Assembly: GCF_011745365.1 (NCBI RefSeq)
Contig: NW_024468912.1
Coordinates: forward strand, 1,302,001 to 1,366,000
DNA: 64,000 nt
From: Cryphonectria parasitica EP155
Taxonomy: Eukaryota; Ascomycota; Sordariomycetes; Diaporthales; Cryphonectriaceae
Direction of reading: 5' to 3'
In this document: in pieces, positions 48,101 through 58,367 of the stretch
How the letters are laid out: every line of letters begins with the position of its first letter
Numbering within the stretch: position 1 is the stretch's first letter
The notes under the pieces: generated by a model
Told to the model about the DNA's origin: nothing
Database searches by the model: none
The model's input: only the letters and a program-made list of their open reading frames with translations
Made by a program: the position numbers and the translations under genes

Positions 48101-48904
48101 TTTCCTCGTAGGAATCACCCGTTGCCTGGGCGCGCTGAAGTCGTGCACACGCGTACCTCTGATCCGGGGATCGTAAGTCGACTCGGTAGATTTCTGCGGC
48201 AGAGGAAGAGGACGTAGGTCGGGCGCATTCTGGGAGGCCTTGCGACGCATCAGCAGTCCAGACATGGGATTCTTCAGGAATGGCAGCCCCTTCTTGGCCC
48301 GCTGTGTTTCTGCAGCTGTTTGGGACCTCGCCAGCATGGGTGGCTCCGAGGTGAGCCTCGTCCCAGCCGGTCTCTTCCCTGTAGCGCCAACATTGCTCTG
48401 TAGATCTGTCGGGGCAACGAAGGAGGAGGAGGACAAAGTATTCGTTCGGACTTCCTTGATCGGCATGGGCGGCGGTCGTGTCGAGGGCAGGTTGGTATTT
48501 ATAGGTGGAGGGACAGGTTTGGTCCGTATCCCCTCTTGAGCAGACGAGCCCTGTGTGGCAGCAGCAGCTTCAGACGATTCTGGGCGTGAGGACTCGAAAG
48601 CACGGCGGTAGTTCTGGAGGGCAAGGCCGCCTATGAAGCCAGAGTCGATGCTGTTGAGAGGAGATCGGACGTGCTGTTCTGGCGGCTTCTGGCCGGGCGC
48701 AGATTCCTGCTCTGGACGGCTGCTTGAGGGATGAACGGGTGGAGTATTTGAGGCATTGGTGGGCCTTGGTAAAAAGTCGGGGCGTGACGAGATGTCCTGC
48801 ACGCTCTGAGGATGTTCACCGTGGTCGAACGGCGATAATTGATCCGGGACTGGAGAAGAAGGATTAGAGGGGCCGCGCCTGTGGAATCGAAGATGACCTA
48901 GCAT
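45149..48904 (-). CDS. Large disordered protein of unknown function (1,251 aa)
   Basis: This is an uninterrupted minus-strand frame. It stays open upstream to 49021, but the first ATG is at 48904, giving MLGHLRFHRRGPSNPSSP as the start. A short upstream exon is not excluded. The protein is low in hydrophobics and rich in Ser, Pro, Asp and Glu. Visible blocks are a basic stretch AKKGLPFLKNPMSGLLMRRK (about 200-220), a Ser-rich region, and long acidic segments (DDFDEDTFDYDAAMDDGG; DIIDDEDDPDNDQENFAGF; DDYEDDGFGGGFDDEYDDDL). A conserved-looking Ser/Asn block follows (EPNLTPITERSEYSNRNSMM; KNSAYSVWSNSDAASAAGSP), then a Pro-rich stretch (SPPPPPIPQPSPGPQCPP). It has no membrane helix or enzyme motif. 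The many Ser-Pro and RxxS sites suggest a phosphorylated scaffold or regulator. I do not recognise the family. Confidence 0.8.
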   Translation of the reverse strand: MLGHLRFHRRGPSNPSSPVPDQLSPFDHGEHPQSVQDISSRPDFLPRPTNASNTPPVHPSSSRPEQESAPGQKPPEQHVRSPLNSIDSGFIGGLALQNYRRAFESSRPESSEAAAATQGSSAQEGIRTKPVPPPINTNLPSTRPPPMPIKEVRTNTLSSSSFVAPTDLQSNVGATGKRPAGTRLTSEPPMLARSQTAAETQRAKKGLPFLKNPMSGLLMRRKASQNAPDLRPLPLPQKSTESTYDPRIRGTRVHDFSAPRQRVIPTRKPTVPGAEVWTGWDKYHNGPQSNASDLPLRMETSKSSSAASEATQAATSDGDDTTQPDDRAEAPSQVSAQAGKMISLEDKPLPAKPSGPNHVAETTTRSVSTTSRPVSVASSMQRTNPSTRTNRSRHISLSEDTLSALPKHMKSTSSRFSFDMIGAARAEKLLEERHRQRELERKANGGAPGRDSGFDDFDEDTFDYDAAMDDGGLEEAIPGVNADYEDHYYEEDIPMVGDDDIIDDEDDPDNDQENFAGFVFSRSNPQSSLVSPATPGMVITPRDASGRPIGHAITTDRTPGLLSVPSPLPVEDVTKDRHEGLEDVQVAGLGIQGLQAPQKTQYDPTVFQERRNMPIDDASESANTQDKGIYYDAGLLEELQMEADEIQKADFDESIFDDDDTDHFGRPIPGAFAQNLAMREHEQKKRESDVTSRSETSSTTAHTSVSVGMPPVQQTDKDAEVSKKPSSVPTSPPQGHEDTAAAYQKALADAAHKAAAVGWKSRWDDGPESSAPVGDPDVTITSPTTGSQPSSAGLQDDQPFQADDYEDDGFGGGFDDEYDDDLLDEAFIAEANAEALAYDSEGFYGDEFGFYSAPIPARNGFHGYSAPASGSSVGNESQYGGYFGPSGAIGRSASGRVLREPNLTPITERSEYSNRNSMMSMVLPSATLSDLRNSMASPNFAHMVPGADDSETFSLSGLQRLRGKTFGGSQISLSSSRDGSPRSERAPLHERFDGASSPAPWELGRPQSHLGSTSGAQPHERKNSAYSVWSNSDAASAAGSPTLTVAGLPLPNNTIPPQPLFSPPPPPIPQPSPGPQCPPVFEDEAEEVPNPGTTLADTPVDSEAEPSAVIPLTGDISETVDGASSLGADMDSSTPSETTQTEEALESEDDTSAAVIMTPENGSLEAQVAYANNAAFKANAATVSINKDISVCSIPLSPASLDSPRTPPLDAHGSSLGRIEKQTSSVSLEDDHPTFLRDTQIPRSIFALEKE

Positions 48905-49785
48905 CTCGTCGAGTGTCTCGGCGGGCGCCGAGTACGTGTCTCGAATGCCGCTGCGATGGGTAGGTCGTATGCTTCTTGCTGGCTCGCACGGGGCAGATGC
49001 CAGCTCAGACTCCCCTACCAAGACCGTCGCTCGTAGATAGCAAGGCTGTGGCAGGCAGTCACGGCCGAATTCATGGCCAAACAGCCGTGGAGGCCTGGTC
49101 GAATCGCAGCACAGATGTTATTGTGATCTTCCGGCGAGTGTTTGATGTAACCATTGCTTCCACCTTCGAACGACGCGCGAGGTCTAACGGTCACCTTCAA
49201 TGTTGAAGGCGTCTTCACCTGAGCTGCCTGATGGGCAAAAGAGATTACACGCCAAGCTAATACTCGTTGCGCGTCTGGTTCGAGGGAGGGTAGAGCCGTG
49301 CGCCTCGGGCAGAAATTGCGATGCGCCGTGAGTTTGAGGAACAGGATGATGCTCGAGTCGAGTTTGTGGTCGGTGTGTGTGATTGATCGGGTGCAGAGAG
49401 TCGGTGGCACAAGGAAAAGGAATGTCAAAAGTCGAGATCCACGTCCATCAACGGGTCGTCAATCCTGTAGCGCCAAATTGCGAAAGCGCAGGGCCGGGTG
49501 CATCCACTTTATCAGCGGCCCCACCATCTCCGTCCACTGTCGCAGGGCTGTGGGCCCTGTTTTGCAGCCTAACCTGCAGTGGTGATTCAGAGGGTAGAGA
49601 GACCCCGTAGGACGAGATTAGCATACTCCTACCAAACCTAGAGTGCTACGTACCTGCACTAACTTCGTACAGCTTTGTCCGCTCGCGTGGGTTGTTACCA
49701 ATGTCAGGAAAGACTGCATACAAACTTGAACAACACGGACCCGGCGAAAAACGTCCTTATACACACACACATACACACACATACA

Positions 49786-49846
<61 letters not shown>

Positions 49847-50539
49847 TCTCTGTCTCTCTCTGTCTCTCTCTCTTTCTCTCTATCCACACGTCTCATCATC
49901 TCGTCTTACTTCACATCTTTCAGTTTGACGGTTGCTGATCACCCACATTCCTCTGCACATCATCCGTCGATCAAAACACTGTAGCTCTTGGTGACGAGCT
50001 TTAAGATGCAGAAAGGGAATCGCGTGCCATCTGACCTACGGTCCCCAGTTCAAGGGTCTGCATCCCTAGATTATTGTCAGTCATCCGAACATCAGACGTT
50101 CATCCTACCACGACATCTCGCTATTTGACGCGGAATTTTTCAGCGCTCTCGATTTGGACTCCTGCTAATCATTACGCACTTCTCTTCGGACTCTCCGGTT
50201 GTCAAAAAGAGGTGTGGTCACTTTTGAAGAGTTTCAGTACATATAGGCTGTCAAGGAATCCTGGCAATTTCATACTCAGTTGGCCCTTCCAGGCCACTAA
50301 GAATGACCGTTTTTGTCTCGGCGTTGAAGGACATGTTTCAGTCTATTCTTACACTGATGCGATGCCCAGAGGTCCGCTGCACAATGAGGCGATTGACTAA
50401 GCAGCTATTCATGTCTAGCGACCACATGGAGTTCATATGCTCTGAGCCTGAGAGTAGGAAACACGATTCATTGCATTGCGGACAATAGCATAAGTTGAAA
50501 GTGCCTTGCAACCACTTACTATGCCTTGTCGCCTCACAA
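48905..50539. other. Promoter side of the large gene plus microsatellite spacer
   Basis: No further gene was supported. A long (CA)n array is listed separately. Confidence 0.4.
49762..49844. repeat. (CA)n microsatellite, about 80 bp
   Basis: Imperfect ACACACAT units are followed by a pure CA array of roughly 27 copies, then CT-rich sequence to 49882. Confidence 0.95.
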
Positions 50540-51102
50540 TCACTGCCTCAAATCCATTTCCATCTTCTTGATTACTTCAACTACCATCGCATAGTTCCTC
50601 GCCGCATCCAAGAGTCCCTGCCGCTCATCGACTCTTGCATTCTGCCCAAACCTCATCTGCCACTCGTTCAGCATAGCTTGGACTTCGCCACTCTTCGCGT
50701 GCACTTCCTGTCCCTGAACTCCATTCGCGAGTCGGTCCGTCACGGAGGTCAGGCTAATGAGATACTCCTCGAGCATCACATTCCGAGTCTTGCAGGTGGC
50801 CCTCCTTTCTATTTGTTAGAATTGGTAGAATAAAGGTACATGAGCAACCGAGGAAAAGGTCGGGTTTGCAGAACCTACTGGCCATCTTCTGTGACAGCAG
50901 CGGAACAGGTTGAGTGCTGAGACATAGTTGAGTCTATCAGGATGCGATCTTTTGGGGAGTTGTAGAAGGACGTCTCGATAATATAGAGCAAGTAAGTAGG
51001 TATGTATAGTTTATTTAATGCTTCATTCAACGACACATAGGCCTCAGGCTGATAGCATATATAGCCATTTCGGGTCACCCTCATCTTCGCGTACAAAGAC
51101 AT
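50540..51102 (-). CDS. Weak hypothetical gene, two exons
   Basis: An ATG at 51102 opens a 74-codon frame (MSLYAKMRVTRNGYICYQ...) that stops just after a possible donor CA|GTAGGT. Skipping to an AG after CTAACAAATAGAAAG would join it, in frame, to a helical segment (TRNVMLEEYLISLTSVTDRL... to ...VEVIKKMEMDLRQ) ending at 50540. The second part is amphipathic and looks like real coiled or helical protein. The first part is less convincing, and the splice needs a suboptimal acceptor. No family was recognised. It could be a fragment of a larger decayed gene. Confidence 0.3.
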
Positions 51103-51649
51103 TTCTTTAGCTCACAGATATCCGAAACCGCAATTGTGTTTTGGTAATTGCGGTAGGTTATGTTCGCGTTGAGAGAGCTTTTGAAACGTGAACACCAAAG
51201 TCTCTTCGTTCAAATAATCTTGGCGACCTATTTGGACTGACCTACCGCTTGAAGAAACGATGCTTCGACGTAACAAGATGTGACTCTAGTGAGCGATAGC
51301 AATCACGCCAAAAGTGAGGTCGCAGATTCGTGTTCAAGCCACTATGCCGAACTACAACACATTCATGCATGATTGCAGGGGTTACCACAAGTCGGCCGAA
51401 AACACAAATGTGTTTTTGGAGCCCCACCTGACATACCATTATTGGTGCTCTGCTGTTTAAATACTTCTGGTCCGCTCAACGTACATGAACTCTATCGCAA
51501 AACGTTCAGTATTCCACCCTGTCGCTACCTACGTAGTATTCATAAAAAACCGTACCACCATTGGTGTCTAATCGTTGTTATAAGGCGGTTACGAACTTAG
51601 GACCGACACAAGCCAGGAGCCCAAAGAGCCCTCCCGAGAAGCTGCAACC
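51103..51649. other. Spacer upstream of the Clr5 gene
   Basis: No gene was seen. It should contain the Clr5 promoter. Confidence 0.4.
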
Positions 51650-53979
51650 ATGTTGGGGAACTTTGAACAGTATAAAGATGACATCATTGACCTATACGAG
51701 AATCAGGCAAAGTCTTTCGCTGAAATTCGGGAGGTGATGGAGGGGAAAGGGCTCAAGGCTTCGTGAGTTAAAAACTTGCATACCTTGCACTCTCCAGCTC
51801 CTTTGGCATGAACAAGCTAAAGTATGAATGTCGCGTAAACTGATTTCAAGTCCCAGAGAGGCAGCTTATAAGGCCCAAGTCCAGAGATGGAATTGTGTTG
51901 AAAACAACAGGGAATCTGTTGTGAATGAATGTGACGGTTTCATCGAGTACAACGCTGCGCCGTCAACCTTCGCGCCTCCGTTCTCTTTCGAAACAGTCGC
52001 GCGGCATGCTCCAGACAACCAGCCTAGGTTCAACGGATACAAGACGAGCCTCAGTGTCAGCCAGGGTATCGACTTGAACCATCCCCAGAGCGCCTCCGGG
52101 TACAATAAGTACTATGAGCATAGACGCCGGAATTTCCTTCGCGAATACCAAAGTGCCTTTGGGGGGGAGAAGAGTACCGTGGCGGATAGTGACGCGGAGA
52201 CTACCGTCGGTCAACATTGGCTATCTCTCCAGCCCTCTAGCCCATCGCAACAACTTTTCCGGGAAGCTTTATCTCCGGCACCGACCTATATGAATGAACC
52301 ATCCAGATCTGGATCAAAACGCTCAGTAGAGAGCGGGGATTCTGGAGTCTGTTTAGAACTATACATTGACTCCAAATATCCAGTCTCATTTGTACCCCTC
52401 GTAAGTCTCTGTTTTGGCACGAATTAGATAAGTTGCTCTGACTTTGAAAATTCAGCACCCAAACTCTCCAGAAACCCTTCCGACAAGCGATGTATGCAGT
52501 GGCCCTGATCCGGTTCCAGATGCTAGCTCGCCCAGTCCATATGCATCATTTGCAAGACGCTCTGACAGGCAGGGCTCACCAAGGACTTCCAGTGATGCCG
52601 GACTTAGCGATGCCAACAACAGCGCCGGTAGCGAGGCGTTCGGCTCTAGTGTTGATTGGGATTGGCTGGTGGACGACTTCGAGTTGCCTTTGACTACGGA
52701 TGCAGCCTCTCCATTTGCGGAATTCGAGGCTGCTGCAGTTCAAGAATTGGTCGCCTCCTACCGCACATGGGCTCAGGGACAGGCCGGTTCCCAGGCCAAG
52801 TCTTTCACCGTCATTCCGACGTCTCCCCAGACGGGTGACAGGCCAGCTTCCTTCAAGCGACCTGGGCAGGAGATCGAAGCACCTACTGAAGTAGATGGTC
52901 AAGGACCACAAGTCAAGAAACGTCGAAAGCAGGTGGATCCCGGACAAGATCGTCTTGCGTGCCATTTTCAGAAAAAGAATCCACAACGATATCCTTCATG
53001 TGGCATCCGCAAGAACGGCTTCAGGACGGTTGCTGAAATCAAGCAACACTTTTGGAGGAAGCACCAGCGGAACCCCAACTATTGTCCGCGGTGTAAAACG
53101 ATTTTCGACACAGAACAGCAAAAAGACGACCATATCTCGCAAATCCCTGAGTCTCCTTGTCCGAAGTCGACTGCAGAGCTTCCAGAAGGCTTACCTCACG
53201 AACTGGTCGAGGAGCTAAAATGTCGCGTGGACAAGGAGCACGATCTCTCTGAGCAGTGGTTCAGTGTGTGGGATAAGATCTTTCCTGGGATACCTCGTCC
53301 TCAAAGCCCCACGTTCGATCTTTGTGGCGATGTGCATATTCACGCACTTGACCTGGCAGCCTACCTCGAGATTGAGGCTCCCAGAGTCGTCTCCTCATCG
53401 CTGCGGGATGCAGGTCTTCTCGCTGACCCCTCAGTCAATATTGATGCGTCCACTCGCCGAGTCATCAACCTTTCCTTCAGGCGTGTGTACCAGGATTGGC
53501 TATCACAACGACCGGCAGCGAGCAACAGTCCGAGCTCTTCCAACGAGACCTCAAATCGCGCCCCGTCTAGTAGTGCCGACCGCGCGATGCTTCTGAGCCC
53601 CGTTTCTGCACAGCCTGATTCCAGCAGCAATGCAGGCTCTTTAATGAGGACGTCAGATTCTGTGCGAGCGGGTAACGGTGACCAAACGATGGCTTACAAT
53701 CCTCATGCTGCACAGCCTGTCAGCACAAGTATATTTGACCGAATGCTATCGGAAATGAACAATGAACCTATTGAAAGATCTTTGGACATGTTGTGGACTA
53801 CGCACGAAAATTGGACAGGTTTTGAGGCGGGCGATGGGCAATTCTTCGCGCCCACAGAAGCAGCAGACGAAGGATTCACCGACGAGCAAAGCCAATTCAC
53901 ATTTTTTCATTCCCCAGCATCAGGCGAACCAGGTCATCATACTGTCGGACCGGGACAGAACAGGACGAAGGACGCATAA
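51650..53979 (+). CDS. Clr5-domain plus C2H2 zinc-finger regulator
   Basis: Exons 51650-51762, 51851-52400 and 52456-53979 join to 728 aa. The introns are 88 nt and 55 nt, with GTGAGT and GTAAGT donors. The first exon encodes MLGNFEQYKDDIIDLYENQA and SFAEIREVMEGKGLKAS, and with exon 2 (PREAAYKAQVQRWNC) this forms a Clr5 domain at about residues 6-53, a fungal N-terminal DNA-binding-like fold. A long low-complexity linker follows. A basic KKRRK at 375-379 precedes a zinc-binding region at 388-447: LACHFQKKNPQRYPSC, then IKQHFWRKH, then NYCPRC. This is the C2H2-like arrangement often found in fungal Clr5 or immune-type proteins. The C-terminal 250 residues are Ser-rich. The protein is probably nuclear; its targets are unknown. 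The exon 1 sequence would be missed if only long frames were used. Confidence 0.85.
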
Positions 53980-54774
53980 GGAGCGATTGTGACAGTTTCC
54001 ATATTCGGACACGTATATGTATGTATGAATATATATTGGCTATTTCCCAGGTGCATTCAAAATTAGTATGACTTGCATTCAAGTTACTTGTGAAGACTTT
54101 TCTTCATGCTGGATTATACAGATTCTAGAAGTAGATACAGACTTGAGAATATCCTATCTACCAGAATGTAAGTTTGATTTGCCACCCATCTTAATCTATT
54201 TGAGCTATTATGTCCAATACTACGAAGAGCTTCGAACGCCCGGCCTACTTGCCCAGAAAGCACAAGCTGAGAAGATATTCATGTCTGGATGGCTAATCAA
54301 TCTATCCGAAGGCCGAACACCTTACCACGCGTTCGGATTTAACGGGGCGAAGTGATGCGTCCGATACCTGCAAGGCCCGCAGACCAAAGGTAGGCAGCAG
54401 TGCTTCGCACTTCGATTAAGCCGTTGATCCTACAGACGCCAAGTCACGCGACTTGGCGACTCGCTTGACGAACTTGAACGGTTGTGTCAGCAATACGACA
54501 CGTCGGCAATACGACACGCCGGGGCAATATGAACTCCTTTGAGAGGTGGTTGATCCGGCGAAGGAGTCATCTGTGCCGTGTGTAGTCCTGAGATTACAAA
54601 TGCAGAATTGAGGAATTTCCCAAGCTGTTATCAGATGTAATTAATGGTGCAAAGTGTTTCTAGTATAAGAGTAGTCCATCCTCTCTGAACGCAAAGTGTT
54701 ACTCAGACTAGCCTAGGGTTTTCTGCACACACCACTCACACCACACCTTCTTGAAACTTGTTGAAAGATCAACC
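53980..54774. other. Intergenic region
   Basis: An open frame at 54068-54355 has no domain or splice partner and is not called. Otherwise nothing was seen. Confidence 0.4.
54664..54669 (+). promoter_or_regulatory. TATA-like box of the DUF1330-like gene
   Basis: TATAAG lies 111 bases upstream of the ATG at 54775. Confidence 0.35.
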
Positions 54775-55224
54775 ATGTCTGACTCAATTGACGGAATCCA
54801 CATTCGGCCGCTGGAGCCGCTCACCAGCACAATCCCCTCCGACAAGCCAGTCACCATGATCAACCTCAATCGCTTCCGACCCATCGCCTCGTATGCCGGC
54901 TCTAGCGAGGCTGTCGAAGCACCTATATCGGGTCGCGAGGCCTACATGAACCGCTACGTCCCCGCATTATTCTCGTTGAGCGCAAAACTCGGCATCAATG
55001 TGACCGTGGTTTACCTTGGCGAGGCGCACGCTTCCTTATTCACGGGAAAAGCGGGAGGAGAAGGCGACAGGTGGGACATTACTGGCATTATTCGGTATGA
55101 GAAGTTTGGAGATTTTCGAAAGCTCACGGAGCATGAGGACTATGTGAAGGAGGCGTTGCCGCATAGACTAGCGAGTCTTGAAGAGGCTCGACTTGTGGTT
55201 ACGACTGAGTTGAGTGAAGGTTGA
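54775..55224 (+). CDS. Small DUF1330-like alpha/beta protein
   Basis: This is a 149-aa single-exon gene with ATG in good context (ACCATGTC). No signal peptide is present, so it is cytosolic. TMINLNRFRPIASY looks like the first beta strand. REAYMNRYVPALFSLSAKLG is a helix ending before VTVVYLGEAHASLF. The C-terminal part has ITGIIRYEKFGDFRKLTEHE and RLASLEEARLVVTTEL. Strand-helix-strand-strand-helix-strand order with these spacings fits the ferredoxin-like fold of DUF1330/dimeric alpha-beta barrel proteins. Those are small enzymes or antibiotic-monooxygenase relatives of mostly unknown substrate. It sits between the Clr5 gene and the fucosidase on the same strand, with no sign of a shared promoter. 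Confidence 0.7.
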   Translation: MSDSIDGIHIRPLEPLTSTIPSDKPVTMINLNRFRPIASYAGSSEAVEAPISGREAYMNRYVPALFSLSAKLGINVTVVYLGEAHASLFTGKAGGEGDRWDITGIIRYEKFGDFRKLTEHEDYVKEALPHRLASLEEARLVVTTELSEG

Positions 55225-55946
55225 AAAAGAAGTTGTGGTGGTATTATGGGATCTTGTGGAGGCAGGTGTTTTCGAGGCATAACTATCGTAGAAAGACGGA
55301 TGAATCGTTTGATGTTCAAATGAAATGATTTGTTTAGGATTCGACTAGCTCACCGCCAGTTCAGTTGACGGTTTTTCTTTGTCTGAGCATTGATGATTTG
55401 ACTATACTGCCGAGTCTCGATTGACGGATCGTCTCAACACAATGCGTCCACACAAGATATCAAGCACAATGAAAGCCAGCACCCGTTTCTCCTGTGCAGA
55501 TGGTCTTTTGCTTGCAAAATTAATTCCAACTTGCTTCCCTGTGCATCCGTACTCCTTGTCCTGGTCCCAGTTGATAGAACCGGTTGCCCTCATTGCCATA
55601 AATCTCCACTTCTGCCCTCTGATCTTCTTATTATCCATGAAGGACCCACTTTTGCAGTAACTTTGACCCGGCATTAGGCACCTTATCGAGAACAGAAGGC
55701 CGTCGTTGAGCTCGGTTTAGTTAACGTTACAACAGGAGAAGGCATTAATTGATAAGATTTGCCTGGCATGTTGTGCTACCCATAGGAAGGAGGAGGTGGA
55801 TAGGTGAACATGAACTCAATTGAAAAGCACGTACCGGCCTGGGTTTGCCAGCTCATCAGAGTACCCGACACTTTTGCACTTCACACAGGGCACGGTCAGT
55901 CTCGAGACAGTGCCGCAGTGGGTTGGACAAAAGCTTCCTCTGAAGG
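55225..55946. other. Intergenic region before the fucosidase
   Basis: No gene was seen. This probably includes the fucosidase promoter. Confidence 0.4.
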
Positions 55947-58367
55947 ATGATGACGACAAGAGCTGGCGTGTGCCGCGTGGCCAGCGCCCTGCTCTGGCTG
56001 GGCAGCCTTGCGCTTGGCCACGAGCAGTCGGTACAGATTGATCTGACGTCCTACTTCAATCACAAGGCGTTCGGGACCTATCCTAACGAGACCACCTTTG
56101 ACACCACGTACAACCGGTCGTACCCGCCCCTCAATGACCTCGCGCCAGAAGGGGTCTACACATCAGGCTTGACGGGGATCCGGTACAGCTTTCCAAGCTA
56201 CACGGGCCCGTTGAAGCCAGACAACCTCATCTGCGAGGGGCAGACGATCCCAATCCCCAGCAGCAGCAATGGCACCAACACCACCAGCACTGGAAACCCC
56301 TTCAGTCTCAACATGCTCATCGCCAACGACCTGCGCGACGCCATCGTCTCGTACAACCTGACGTACGTCTACTCGGACGGGACCACGGCCGTGGCTGAGA
56401 TGCGCGCGCTGTCGTTTTTCAATTTCCTGACCATCACGCACGGCGAGATCATCAGCCCTTTTACCTGGACGCCTGCCGGCAAGGACTGGAACACCAGCCA
56501 GATCTTTGAGTTCACAGGGCGCCTCGACCCGACCAAGACTCTGACGGCGGTACAGCTGCCTGTGGCCAACAACGCAACGGTGGGAAGGGTGCATGTCTTT
56601 TCCATGTCTGTGTGGGCAGGCGAGACTGCCGCAGCTGGCCCCTCTGTTGCGGTCCAGGACGTGCGCCCGACGCAGAAGTGGACCGAGGCGGGCAACCAGG
56701 TTGTCGAGGTCACTCTCAACAATGTGGGCACCGAGTGCGTCTCTGGATCGGGTGTGACTCTGTCCTTGAAGGGACCTGGGGTGCGCACAGAGGAGACAGC
56801 TTCTCTGAAGAGGCTCTGCCCTGGCGATCAGAAGCGTGTCCAGGTTGGGGTGACTGGGTCGGCCAACGGGACTTTTGTCAACGTCCTGCTGTCTGGACAG
56901 GGCCTCAACGAGACGTCAGCAGCCTTCACCAATCTCGACTTTGGCTTTGAGAACTTCACGACGGACCTGGACAGCCTGGGCAAGCATGAGTCACCACAGT
57001 GGTTCGACGATGGGAAATTTGGAATCATGATCCACTGGGGCGCGTATTCGGTGCCAGCTTATGGCGGCATCGCCCCCAACGAGACGTATGCCGAGTGGTT
57101 CTGGTGGTATTCCAACAACCACCAGTTCGGCAGTGACAAGAGCGACTGTCTCGAGTACCGCCTCGAGACCTTTGGCCCTGACTGGGACTATGATGACGGC
57201 TTTGTCAGCTTCACCGCCTCGGCCTGGGACCCCAAGGAGTGGGTAGACCTCTTTGCCGACGCGGGGGCCAAATACTTTGTGCTGACGACCAAACACCACG
57301 ACGGCCTGGCCCTGTTCGACACGGGTTCGACGTCCAACCGGTCCTCGCTCCACTACGGCCCAGGTCGTGATATTGTGCAGGAGCTGTTCGACGCGTCAGC
57401 AGAATACCAGCCAAGCCTGAAGCGAGGGACGTATTTCTCCCTGCCCGAGTGGTACAACCCAGACTTTGGCCCTTATGGCTTCTCCCAGTTCGACACGGTC
57501 GGATCCACCAACTGGCTGGGCATACTGGCGACCAACCCCTTCACAAACCTGACCGAGCCGTACACGGGCAGGCTGGAGATTGGCGACTTTATCAAGGACC
57601 TGCAGTACCCACAGATGGAGACCCTGGCGTACAGGTACGGCTCGGATATTATGTGGTGTGACTGCGGCACGGCCAACAAAACGGCCGAGTTCGCCTCGAG
57701 CTGGTGGAACTGGGCTCGCTCCGAGGACCGCCAGGTGGTCATGAACAGCAGATGTGGCGTGGCACAGGCCGCAGACTTTGAGACCCCAGAGTACACCACG
57801 TACTCCTCGGCCCAGCGGCACAAGTGGGAGTCGAACCAGGGCATGGACCCGTACAGTTACGGCTTCAACGCCCAGACCCCTGCGGCCTCGTACATGAACG
57901 CCTCGACCATCGTCTACACCCTGGTGGACATTGTCGCCAAGAACGGAAACTTCTTGCTGGACATTGGGCCCAAGAAGGACGGGACGGTGGACGAGACGGA
58001 GGCGAGCCATCTGAGGGAGGCCGGGCGGTGGATCCACGCGCATGCAGAGGCTATCTTCAACACGACGTACTGGTTCGTGCAGACGCAGATCGCGAGCCCG
58101 CAGGAGGTGCGTTTTACCCAGACGGAGGACGCCTTTTACATCCTCTTCCTGGACGAGCCAATCATCAGTGACCTTGATGGGTATGTGTGGGTCAACGCAA
58201 CGTTGCCCGTCCTGGAGGGCGACGTGGTCTCCATGGTGGGTGCCAATGGGACCGATGACTTGGCCTGGAAGACGTCGGAGGAGGGATACCTTGCTATTGA
58301 GGTCGGTGCTGAGGCGCTGGCCAGTGAGGAGTACTGCTGGGTGTTTAAGATTGCCTACTCGGCATAA
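55947..58367 (+). CDS. Secreted GH29 alpha-L-fucosidase
   Basis: This is an 806-aa intronless gene. ATGATG at 55947 starts a signal peptide (about 1-24, ASALLWLGSLALG). Residues about 25-335 form a beta-rich N-terminal domain unlike the usual GH29 start, with many N-x-S/T sequons. The catalytic domain follows: QWFDDGKFGIMIHWGAYSVP (351-370), the substrate-binding TKHHDG (448-453), then DIMWCDCG with the probable nucleophile Asp572, in place of the more common W-F-D-G. KNGNFLLDIGPKKDG occurs near 665-680, and a C-terminal beta segment runs to the end. Alpha-L-fucosidases hydrolyse fucose from glycans or xyloglucan, and secretion suggests nutrient scavenging or host glycan removal. The acid/base residue cannot be assigned by eye. 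Confidence 0.92.
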   Translation: MMTTRAGVCRVASALLWLGSLALGHEQSVQIDLTSYFNHKAFGTYPNETTFDTTYNRSYPPLNDLAPEGVYTSGLTGIRYSFPSYTGPLKPDNLICEGQTIPIPSSSNGTNTTSTGNPFSLNMLIANDLRDAIVSYNLTYVYSDGTTAVAEMRALSFFNFLTITHGEIISPFTWTPAGKDWNTSQIFEFTGRLDPTKTLTAVQLPVANNATVGRVHVFSMSVWAGETAAAGPSVAVQDVRPTQKWTEAGNQVVEVTLNNVGTECVSGSGVTLSLKGPGVRTEETASLKRLCPGDQKRVQVGVTGSANGTFVNVLLSGQGLNETSAAFTNLDFGFENFTTDLDSLGKHESPQWFDDGKFGIMIHWGAYSVPAYGGIAPNETYAEWFWWYSNNHQFGSDKSDCLEYRLETFGPDWDYDDGFVSFTASAWDPKEWVDLFADAGAKYFVLTTKHHDGLALFDTGSTSNRSSLHYGPGRDIVQELFDASAEYQPSLKRGTYFSLPEWYNPDFGPYGFSQFDTVGSTNWLGILATNPFTNLTEPYTGRLEIGDFIKDLQYPQMETLAYRYGSDIMWCDCGTANKTAEFASSWWNWARSEDRQVVMNSRCGVAQAADFETPEYTTYSSAQRHKWESNQGMDPYSYGFNAQTPAASYMNASTIVYTLVDIVAKNGNFLLDIGPKKDGTVDETEASHLREAGRWIHAHAEAIFNTTYWFVQTQIASPQEVRFTQTEDAFYILFLDEPIISDLDGYVWVNATLPVLEGDVVSMVGANGTDDLAWKTSEEGYLAIEVGAEALASEEYCWVFKIAYSA

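Noticed and set aside
49015..49428. 137-codon minus-strand frame before the large disordered gene
   Set aside because: Not in the same frame, no ATG-supported product, and no domain.
54068..54355. 95-aa plus-strand frame
   Set aside because: No domain, AT-rich codon use unlike neighbouring genes, no splice partner.
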